Origin: Actinomycetes bacterium
GTDB taxonomy: Bacteria > Actinomycetota > Acidimicrobiia > Acidimicrobiales > Palsa-688
DNA: 9,678 bases
NCBI GenBank assembly: GCA_021796905.1
Contig: JAKABK010000040.1
Span: 1 to 9,678, forward strand
Direction of reading: 5' to 3'
Shown here: positions 1 through 5,676 of the stretch, one piece after another
How the letters are laid out: every line of letters begins with the position of its first letter
How positions within the stretch are numbered: the first letter of the stretch is position 1
The notes under the pieces: generated by a model
Database searches by the model: none
Seen by the model: only the letters and a program-made list of their open reading frames with translations
What the model was told of the DNA's origin: nothing
Position numbers and translations under genes: made by a program

Positions 1-53
1 GGGGCCGGCTACCTCGGCGGCCGACTGGTCTCGGGGGCCGGCTACCTCGGCGG
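1..53. repeat. Two-copy 20-bp direct repeat, 33-bp period
   Basis: The 20-mer starting GGGGCCGGCTACC occurs identically at 1-20 and 34-53, separated by 13 unrelated bases, and may continue left of the window. The 33-bp period equals 11 codons. Read on the minus strand in a frame other than that of the decarboxylase, it would give AAEVAGPRDQS followed by AAEVAGP. No gene can be assigned to it from this fragment. It begins only 4 nt past the stop codon of the adjacent minus-strand gene, so it could be a 3' untranslated or terminator-proximal repeat, or the edge of a repeat-containing protein. Confidence 0.6.
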
Positions 54-56
54 CGG

Positions 57-1463
57 TCAGTGGTGGAACGTCGAGCTGGCGCTCGGAGCGCCGAGCGGGC
101 CGGGCTGGGCGGACAGCTCCGGCAGGAGCCGGCCGAGGTCGTCGAGGAGGAGCGAGGCCAGGTCGTCGGTGAAACCGTTGCGGACCACGACCCGCAGGAC
201 GCTCAGGTCCTCGCGCTCGGCAGGGAAGCTGTAGGCCGGCACCTGCCAGCCGCGCTCGCGCAGCCGGCGGCTGACGTCGAACACGTCGAAGGCGGTCACC
301 TCGGGGGTGGTGGTGAAGGCGAACACCGGCAGCTCGTCGCCGCGAGTCAGCAGCTCGAACGCTCCGAGCTGCTCGATCCCGTGGGCCAGGTCCGTGGCGA
401 CCTCTCGGCAGGCCCGTTGCACCGCGGCGAAACCCTCGAAGCCGAGGCGGAGGAAGAGGTAGTACTGGGCGACCACCTCGGCCCCGGGCCGGGAGAAGTT
501 GAGCGAGAAGGTCGGCATGTCGCCGCCCAGGTAGTTGACCGTGAAGACCAGCTCCTCGGGCAGTGCGTCCTCGGAGCGCCAGAGGACCCACCCGACGCCG
601 GGGTAGACCAGCCCGTACTTGTGGCCGGAGGTGTTGATCGACGCGACCCGGGGGAGGCGGAAGTCCCAGACCAGGTCCGGGTCGAGGAACGGGGCGATCA
701 TCGCCCCCGACGCACCGTCGACGTGGATCGGCACGTCGATCCCGCTGCGCTCCTGGAGCTGGTCCAAGGCGGAAGCGATCTCGGCCACCGGTTCGTAGCT
801 CCCGTCGAAGGTCGATCCGAGCACCGCGACCACCCCGATGGTGTCCTCGTCGCAGCGGGCGACGGCCGACTCGGCGTCGAGGTGGAAGCGGTCGCCTTCC
901 ATCGGGACCAGCCGCGCCTCGACCTCCCAGTAGTTGCAGAACTTTTCCCAGCACACCTGGACGTTGGCGCCCATCACCAGGTTCGGTCGCCGTCCCGAGC
1001 GCCACGCGTCGGGGTTGCGGGCGGCCCACCGACGCTTGAGCGCCATACCGCCGAGCATTCCGGCCTCCGACGAGCCGGTCGTCGAGCAGCCGATCGAGCG
1101 GGCCGGGTCGGGGGCGTGCCACAGGTGGGAGAGGATCGACACGCAGCGCTGCTCGAGGGCCGCGGTCTGGGGGTACTCGTCCTTGTCGATCATGTTCTTC
1201 TCGGCGCACTCGGCCATCAGCCGGGTTGCTTGCGGCTCCATCCAGGTCGTCACGAAAGTCGCCAGGTTGAGCCTCGCGTTCCCGTCGAGGAGCAGCTCGT
1301 CGTGGACGAGCTGGTAGGCGGTGTCGGCGGGGACCGGGCGGCTGGCCAGGCGGTGCTTGGGTGGTGCGAGGGTCGCGGCCGCGACCGGGTCGTCGCCGGC
1401 GGCGAGCGGATTGGCCCGGTGGCGGCGAGCGGGTACGTGGGTTGAGGCGCGATGGAGGGCCAT
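57..1463 (-). CDS. gadB: Glutamate decarboxylase (PLP-dependent)
   Basis: This 468-residue protein is predicted to convert L-glutamate to GABA and CO2 in the cytosol, consuming a proton. It aligns by eye with mycobacterial/E. coli GadB along its length: the substrate-side segment LNLATFVTTW (65-74), the NMIDKDEYP motif (90-98), the PLP-phosphate-binding GSSEAGMLGG (130-139), the PLP-nitrogen Asp in HVDGASGA (D249), and the Schiff-base lysine in SGHKYG (K282). Length matches the family (about 460-470). The first 40 residues are variable, as in relatives. The protein ends in FHH; in E. coli GadB a C-terminal His closes the active site at neutral pH, so a similar role is an inference here. The ATG at 1463 is supported by AGGA (1471-1474) with a 7-nt spacer. 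It is the third gene of a likely operon, 33 nt after the glycosyltransferase; the gap contains a 5-bp-stem inverted repeat (1478-1492), too weak to call a terminator. It may serve acid resistance or GABA metabolism; no antiporter gene is in view. Confidence 0.95.
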   Translation of the reverse strand: MALHRASTHVPARRHRANPLAAGDDPVAAATLAPPKHRLASRPVPADTAYQLVHDELLLDGNARLNLATFVTTWMEPQATRLMAECAEKNMIDKDEYPQTAALEQRCVSILSHLWHAPDPARSIGCSTTGSSEAGMLGGMALKRRWAARNPDAWRSGRRPNLVMGANVQVCWEKFCNYWEVEARLVPMEGDRFHLDAESAVARCDEDTIGVVAVLGSTFDGSYEPVAEIASALDQLQERSGIDVPIHVDGASGAMIAPFLDPDLVWDFRLPRVASINTSGHKYGLVYPGVGWVLWRSEDALPEELVFTVNYLGGDMPTFSLNFSRPGAEVVAQYYLFLRLGFEGFAAVQRACREVATDLAHGIEQLGAFELLTRGDELPVFAFTTTPEVTAFDVFDVSRRLRERGWQVPAYSFPAEREDLSVLRVVVRNGFTDDLASLLLDDLGRLLPELSAQPGPLGAPSASSTFHH

Positions 1464-1496
1464 GGAGCCATCCTGCCCCGGGAGGTCCCCGGCGGA

Positions 1497-3488
1497 TCAC
1501 CCGGAGCGTGACGCCGGGGTGGTGCCGACGACCGCCAGGGTCCGCACCGGGGACGCGGCGATCACCTGGAGCGCTGTTGCCGGTACCCCCCCGGGGAGCT
1601 CGGCGAGGACCCACGGGGCGCGACGGGACCGGCGGACGACGACCCGCCAGCCGTGCGCGCCGAGCAGCCGGACCTCGATGCCGGCGGTGGCACCGACGCT
1701 CACCTGGGTGACCCGGGAACCGGCCGGTAGCCGCCAGACGTGCCTCGGGGGGCCCGAGGCTGCGACCAGCAGTCCCCGCAGGTCGGGGTGGGGGGTGCCC
1801 GGCCCGACGATCTCGGTCACGGTGGCGTCGTCGAGGGCGGTGTGCAGCAGCGGGACCGCCCACGGCTCGTGGGGCGCGAGGCGAGCCAGGCACGGCTGGT
1901 CGACCCGCTCCCCGTTGAATGCGGCGGTCAGCGCGTAAGCGGCGTGGATCCGGCGGAGCGCGGCGAGGACGGCGGGCGCCTCGCAGTGGGGGGAGGTCTT
2001 CTCGAACCCCCCCGGGTGCCCGGTGAGAAGTGCGGTGGTCCACAGGTAGTGGGTCTCTACGACGCTTCGGCGCGGGCCGAGATGGGCGAGCAGGGTCATG
2101 TAGGGGGAACCGGCCGGCCGGGAGGTGCTCTGGCCGAGCCCGACCAGGTAGTCGGTGGGGAACTGCACGACGAGGACCGCCAGGCCGGCGCAGGCCGCCA
2201 CCCGGAAACGGCGTCTCCAGACCTCGGGCGGGGTCTTTCCCCGCTCCTGTGACCTCCGCAGGAGGTAACGACCGGTCGCCGTCGCCCCGATCAGGTACCA
2301 GGCGCTCAGGACCGGCACGATCAGGATCGTCCGGCGCATGTTCACGTACAGGTAGACCATCGACTCGACCACATACGGGGCGACCAGCCAGGGCAGCGGG
2401 TCCCGCCCCCCGTACCGCCGCCACCAGCGCAACGCTCCGACGCTGCAGAACACAGCGGCGGCCGCCGAGGCGGCCCCCCCCACGACGACGAGCACCCCCA
2501 GGTTGTCCGAGACCGGGCTGAACACCGGGGTCACCCCGTCGAAGACGGCGTAGAAGACGAACCGGGCGGCACCGGCGGGGAGGAGCGTCAGACGGTGCAG
2601 CGCGTCACCGCCGAGACCGCGGGCGATCTCACCGGTGTAGCGGGCCCCGGCGAGCGGCACCCCGTTGAGCGCCCGGGCGACGGCGATCGGCGCGAGGAGG
2701 GCGCCGGCGGCGACCGCTGTCACGACCGCCCGCCGCCATTGGCGGTTGGCGGCCAGCCACAGCAGCATCCCGCCGTCGACCGCCAGGCCGGCCTCCTTCA
2801 ACCACACCAGAGCGCCAGCCAGCACGACGGTCAGCACCCCCGGGACCGACAGGCCCCGGGGGGAGCGACCCCAGGCCTCGGCCGCCAACAGCAGGCACAT
2901 CAAGGTGACGAGGAACGAGGTCTCCGCCATCACCATGCTCCCGAAGGTGGCGAGCAGCGGGTTGAGCGCGAGCAGGAGCAGGACCCCCGCCGACGTCGCC
3001 TCTCCGAGCCCCCGGCGGCGCAACCACACCCAGGTGAGGGGGAACAGGGCGGTGAAGCAAGCGACCGACCAGGCCCGTTCGGCGGCGAAACCATGGCCGG
3101 TACCGAAGGCGAGCACCAGGGGAGCGAGGAGCGCCGGGTAGCCGGGCGGGTAGTCCTTCAGCAGGGGGTAGCCGAAGGGGAGCCGTCCGGTGAGACCGAC
3201 CCCGTGGGCGATCCCCTCGGCCATCGCGATGTACGCACCGTCGTCGTCGAAGGAACCGACGTGGTAGCGGACCGCCACCACCCCGACGTGGAGCAGGCCG
3301 AGGGCGGTGAGCGATCCGACGATCAGCGCCGTCCGCGCGCTGATCCGGCGCGAGCGTCCGTTGCGGGCGGTGCCGCCCGCTGTCGCCGTGGTGGCGCCTG
3401 CCGGGGTGGTAGCCGGGGTCGGGGTGGTAGCCGGGGTCGGGGTGGCAGCCGGGGTCGGGGTGGTGGGGGTCGGGGCGCGGGTGCTCAT
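1497..3488 (-). CDS. Polytopic membrane glycosyltransferase, GT-C fold (PMT/ArnT-like)
   Basis: This 663-residue protein probably transfers a sugar from a polyprenyl-phosphate donor on the outer face of the membrane; acceptor and sugar are unknown. A Thr/Pro/Ala-rich cytosolic tail (1-45) with hexapeptide repeats precedes TM1 (about 52-73). The first outer loop carries the acidic cluster SFDDDGAY (79-86), where GT-C enzymes place catalytic Asp residues, and the family-typical KDYPPGYPALLAP (111-123). Further hydrophobic segments lie near 138-155, 163-181, 187-204, 215-231, 253-272, 328-350, 365-383, 387-402 and 430-447. About 215 residues follow outside the last helix, containing only two cysteines (C502, C533), which could form a disulfide. 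The start ATG lies 3 nt beyond the threonine aldolase stop (TGACCGATG) and lacks a clear Shine-Dalgarno, suggesting termination-reinitiation coupling. The GT-C call rests on architecture and the DDD and YPPGYP motifs; the exact CAZy family is not determined. Confidence 0.8.
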   Translation of the reverse strand: MSTRAPTPTTPTPAATPTPATTPTPATTPAGATTATAGGTARNGRSRRISARTALIVGSLTALGLLHVGVVAVRYHVGSFDDDGAYIAMAEGIAHGVGLTGRLPFGYPLLKDYPPGYPALLAPLVLAFGTGHGFAAERAWSVACFTALFPLTWVWLRRRGLGEATSAGVLLLLALNPLLATFGSMVMAETSFLVTLMCLLLAAEAWGRSPRGLSVPGVLTVVLAGALVWLKEAGLAVDGGMLLWLAANRQWRRAVVTAVAAGALLAPIAVARALNGVPLAGARYTGEIARGLGGDALHRLTLLPAGAARFVFYAVFDGVTPVFSPVSDNLGVLVVVGGAASAAAAVFCSVGALRWWRRYGGRDPLPWLVAPYVVESMVYLYVNMRRTILIVPVLSAWYLIGATATGRYLLRRSQERGKTPPEVWRRRFRVAACAGLAVLVVQFPTDYLVGLGQSTSRPAGSPYMTLLAHLGPRRSVVETHYLWTTALLTGHPGGFEKTSPHCEAPAVLAALRRIHAAYALTAAFNGERVDQPCLARLAPHEPWAVPLLHTALDDATVTEIVGPGTPHPDLRGLLVAASGPPRHVWRLPAGSRVTQVSVGATAGIEVRLLGAHGWRVVVRRSRRAPWVLAELPGGVPATALQVIAASPVRTLAVVGTTPASRSG
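3403..3471 (-). repeat. 18-bp in-frame tandem repeat (about 3.8 copies) in the glycosyltransferase N-terminus
   Basis: The 18-mer GGGGTGGTAGCCGGGGTC (plus strand) is present at 3403-3420 and 3421-3438. It recurs at 3439-3456 with one T-to-C change, and a 15-bp derivative lies at 3457-3471. On the coding (minus) strand each unit encodes a TPTPAT/TPTPAA-type hexapeptide, giving a proline/threonine-rich cytosolic tail of roughly residues 6-29. Because the unit is a multiple of three, copy-number change would alter tail length without breaking the reading frame. The near-identity of units at nucleotide level points to recent slippage expansion rather than old selection on protein sequence. Confidence 0.9.
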
Positions 3489-3491
3489 CGG

Positions 3492-4553
3492 TCAGCTCGG
3501 GGCGGTCACCTCGCCGGCGCGGTGGAAGCAGGTCACCAGGGCGTCGACCGCGTCCTCGGTGGTGTCCCAGGAGCACATCAGACGGACCACCTCACGCTCC
3601 CGGTCCCAGTCGTAGAAGTGGTAGCGCTCCCTCACTCTCGCGGCGAGCGCTGCGGGTACCACCGCGAACACCCCGTTTCCCTCCACCGGGTGGGCGAGGG
3701 TGACTCCGGGGACCTCGCCCAGCCCGAGCGCCAAGCGCGACGCCATGGCGTTGGCGTGACGGGCCGAGCGGGCCCACAGGTCCCCGTCGTAGAGGGCCAG
3801 CAGCTGGGCGGAGAGAAAGCGCATCTTCGACGCCAGCTGGGTGTCCATCTTGCGCAGGTAGCGGACGCCGGGCGCCGCCGCCGGGTCGACGGCGACCACC
3901 GCCTCCGCGAACAGGCCCCCGTTCTTGGTGCCGCCGAGGGAGACGACGTCGACCCCGAGCTCGGTCGTCGCCTCGGCGAGACTGCAGCCGAGGGCCGCGG
4001 CGGCGTTGGCCAGGCGGGCGCCGTCCAGGTGGACCCGCATTCCCCGCGCGTGGGCGTGCGCGGCGAGGCGGGCGAGCTCCTCGGGCCGGTAGAGCGTGCC
4101 GACCTCGCTCACCTGGGTGACCGACACCACCGCCGGCTGGGCCCGGTGCTCGTCGCCGAACCCCCAAGCCTGGCGCTCGACCAGCTCGGGGGTGAGCTTG
4201 CCGTCGGGTGCCGGGACGGTGAGCAGCTTGATCCCCGCCACCCGTTCGGGGGCGCCGCCCTCGTCGGTGGCGATGTGGGCCCCCTCGACGCAGATCACCG
4301 CCCCCCACCTGGGGAGCATCGCCTGGAGCGACACGACGTTGGCGCCGGTGCCGTTGAAGACCGGGAAGACCTCGGCCGACGGCCCGAACTGGGCGCGCAC
4401 GACCTGCTCGAGGCGTTCGGTCCAGCGGTCGGCCCCGTAGGAGTGGGCCGGGCCGGTGTTGGCCTGCGACAGCGCAGCCATGACCTCGGGATGGGCGCCG
4501 GCGTAGTTGTCCGACGCGAAGCTCGGGTCGAGGTCGTGGGGGGCTGCGGCCAT
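3492..4553 (-). CDS. ltaE: Low-specificity L-threonine aldolase (PLP-dependent)
   Basis: This 353-residue cytosolic enzyme is predicted to cleave L-threonine or L-allo-threonine to glycine and acetaldehyde, with activity on other beta-hydroxy amino acids likely. The N-terminal FASDNYAGAHPEVM (12-25) is the family's opening motif. NGTGAN (67-72) is the PLP-phosphate region and AHIATDEGGAPE (92-103) carries the His stacking on PLP (H93). HLDGARLANAA (175-185) supplies D177 and R180, and SLGGTKNG (205-212) holds the Schiff-base lysine K210. Length is normal (about 340-360). The frame stays open far upstream (to about 5558), but similarity begins at this ATG and the upstream stretch overlaps the divergent oxygenase gene, so 4553 is chosen; only a weak AGGG lies upstream. 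It is the first gene of the minus-strand cluster. Stereospecificity (L- versus L-allo-) cannot be read from the sequence. Confidence 0.93.
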   Translation of the reverse strand: MAAAPHDLDPSFASDNYAGAHPEVMAALSQANTGPAHSYGADRWTERLEQVVRAQFGPSAEVFPVFNGTGANVVSLQAMLPRWGAVICVEGAHIATDEGGAPERVAGIKLLTVPAPDGKLTPELVERQAWGFGDEHRAQPAVVSVTQVSEVGTLYRPEELARLAAHAHARGMRVHLDGARLANAAAALGCSLAEATTELGVDVVSLGGTKNGGLFAEAVVAVDPAAAPGVRYLRKMDTQLASKMRFLSAQLLALYDGDLWARSARHANAMASRLALGLGEVPGVTLAHPVEGNGVFAVVPAALAARVRERYHFYDWDREREVVRLMCSWDTTEDAVDALVTCFHRAGEVTAPS

Positions 4554-4757
4554 GGCGCCCGACCCTACCGACGGTTCCGGCGCCGGTCCCGGCGGGGGCG
4601 CGGTGTCCGACCGGTGCCGGGGCGCGCGGTGACCGATGACACCTGGAGCTGCGCGGGGGTCGATGTTACCGTCGGGACCGGGAGGGACCGCCTGCGGGCG
4701 GCCCGGGGCGGAGACGCCCCCGACGGGGTAGGTGGGGATGTCTTGGAGGTGGGTCGG
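4554..4757. promoter_or_regulatory. Divergent intergenic region, presumed promoters for the aldolase cluster and the oxygenase
   Basis: These 204 bases separate two divergent starts, so promoters in both directions are expected here. TANNNT-type -10 candidates exist on each strand: TAACAT on the minus strand (4668-4663) and TACCGT on the plus strand (4667-4672), overlapping one another. Neither has a convincing TTGACA-like -35 at 16-18 bp. If real, transcription in the two directions would interfere. No operator-like long palindrome, riboswitch or small ORF was recognised. Confidence 0.35.
4745..4749 (+). promoter_or_regulatory. Shine-Dalgarno GGAGG deciding the oxygenase start
   Basis: GGAGG lies 8 nt before GTG at 4758 but 14 nt before the in-frame ATG at 4764. 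The spacing therefore favours the GTG start, which adds two residues to the protein. Confidence 0.6.
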
Positions 4758-5621
4758 GTGAAGATGTCCCGGGGGTACTGGACCGACAAGATCGCCTCCC
4801 TCGACGCCGAGGTCTCCTACTGCGAGATCTACCGGATCCTGTTCGCCTTCGAGTTCCCCTGGGACATGAACCAGTCGCTGTCGTTCGCCCTGTACCGGAC
4901 CTACGCGGTGCCGAGCATCGGAGGGCTGCTGGCGAGGACCGGGGAGCTGACGGACCGCACCCAGAAGCGCTACGACGACACCGCCCTGCTCCTGGAGAGG
5001 GTCCTGCGGTCGGGGTTCGACTCGGGTGACGGGAGGACGGCGTTGCGCCGGATCAACCAGATGCACCACGCCTTCGACATCTCCAACGACGACTTCCGCT
5101 ATGTGCTGTCGACCTTCGTCGTGGTGCCCCGGCGCTGGATCGACCGCTTCGGCTGGCGTCAGCTCAGCGAGGCCGAGGTCAGGGCATCGGTCCTGTACTA
5201 CCGGGACCTCGGCCACCACATGGGGATCCGCGACATCCCCGACAGCTACCTCGGTTTCGAGGAGCTGCTCGAGTCCTACGAGGCCGACCACTTCGGGAGG
5301 GACGAGGGGGCGCTGTCGGTCTCGGAGGCGACCCTCCGGCTGATGACGACCTTCCCGCCCAACCACCTGCTCCCGGCGTCGGTCAGCCGGCGGATGGCGC
5401 TCGCCTTGATGGACGACCGGCTCCTCGACGCGTTCGGCTATCCCCACCCGACGGCCCTGGAGCGGCGGTTGATGGAGACCGGTCTGCGCTTGCGCGGCCG
5501 GGTGGTCGGCCTGCTGCCGCCACGCAGGACGGCTCGCTGGGTGGAGGGCATGTCCCATGTGAGGAGCTACCCGACCGGGGTGGCGACAGAGCTCCTCGGG
5601 GTCGAGGCCGGGGTCGATTAG
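4758..5621 (+). CDS. MpaB/Lcp-like oxygenase family protein (DUF2236)
   Basis: This 287-residue protein belongs to the family that includes fungal MpaB and the rubber oxygenase Lcp, by motif and pattern. After an opening helix containing FAFEFPWDMNQSLSFALYRTYAVPSI (residues about 29-54), the central block has RRINQMHHAFDISNDDFRYVL (about 97-117) with paired H103/H104. This is followed by VVVPRRWIDRFGWRQLSEAE and GHHMGIRDIPDSYLGFEEL (about 152-170). Characterised Lcp enzymes bind heme b through a His; which His would serve here is an inference. It is rich in Arg/His/aromatic residues, with no signal peptide or membrane span seen, so it is probably cytosolic or peripheral. The GTG start at 4758 is preferred for its Shine-Dalgarno spacing; the ATG at 4764 is the alternative. 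It stands alone on the plus strand, divergent from the aldolase cluster and convergent with the ABC operon. Substrate is unknown: most actinobacterial members are uncharacterised and need not cleave rubber. Confidence 0.85.
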   Translation: MKMSRGYWTDKIASLDAEVSYCEIYRILFAFEFPWDMNQSLSFALYRTYAVPSIGGLLARTGELTDRTQKRYDDTALLLERVLRSGFDSGDGRTALRRINQMHHAFDISNDDFRYVLSTFVVVPRRWIDRFGWRQLSEAEVRASVLYYRDLGHHMGIRDIPDSYLGFEELLESYEADHFGRDEGALSVSEATLRLMTTFPPNHLLPASVSRRMALALMDDRLLDAFGYPHPTALERRLMETGLRLRGRVVGLLPPRRTARWVEGMSHVRSYPTGVATELLGVEAGVD

Positions 5622-5627
5622 GCGTCG

Positions 5628-5671
5628 GGGGCGCCGGCAGCCGGCTCGGTCGGGGCGCCGGCGGCCGGCTC
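5628..5671. repeat. Two-copy 20-bp direct repeat (24-bp period) between convergent genes
   Basis: GGGGCGCCGGCAGCCGGCTC at 5628-5647 recurs at 5652-5671 with one mismatch (A to G). Each copy contains the self-complementary core GCCGGC, so the single strand can fold into a GC-rich hairpin on either transcript. The repeat fills most of the 55-bp gap between the oxygenase stop (5621) and the ABC subunit stop (5677) and could act as a bidirectional terminator or attenuator, though it has no T-tract. The 24-bp period is also 8 codons: on the minus strand, in the frame next to that of the ABC gene, it encodes EPAAGAPT then EPAAGAPDA, ended by TAA at 5618-5620. Confidence 0.6.
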
Positions 5672-5676
5672 CGGGC

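Noticed and set aside
60..1445. Plus-strand open frame of 461 codons antisense to the glutamate decarboxylase
   Set aside because: It mirrors a recognised conserved enzyme; its composition (Gly/Arg/Glu/Val-rich, no domain) is typical of antisense frames in very GC-rich genes.
1478..1492. Terminator between glycosyltransferase and decarboxylase
   Set aside because: The inverted repeat has only a 5-bp stem and 5-nt loop, has no T-tract and overlaps the approach to the decarboxylase ribosome-binding site.
2595..4757. Plus-strand frame that runs open through the glycosyltransferase and aldolase into the oxygenase, suggesting a 1008-residue protein
   Set aside because: The stretch before 4758 is antisense to two well-supported genes and is low-complexity; oxygenase similarity begins only after a good Shine-Dalgarno at 4745-4749.
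4554..5558. N-terminal extension of the threonine aldolase in the open minus-strand frame
   Set aside because: It is antisense to the oxygenase gene and has no domain signature; the aldolase family motif starts about 12 residues after the ATG at 4553.
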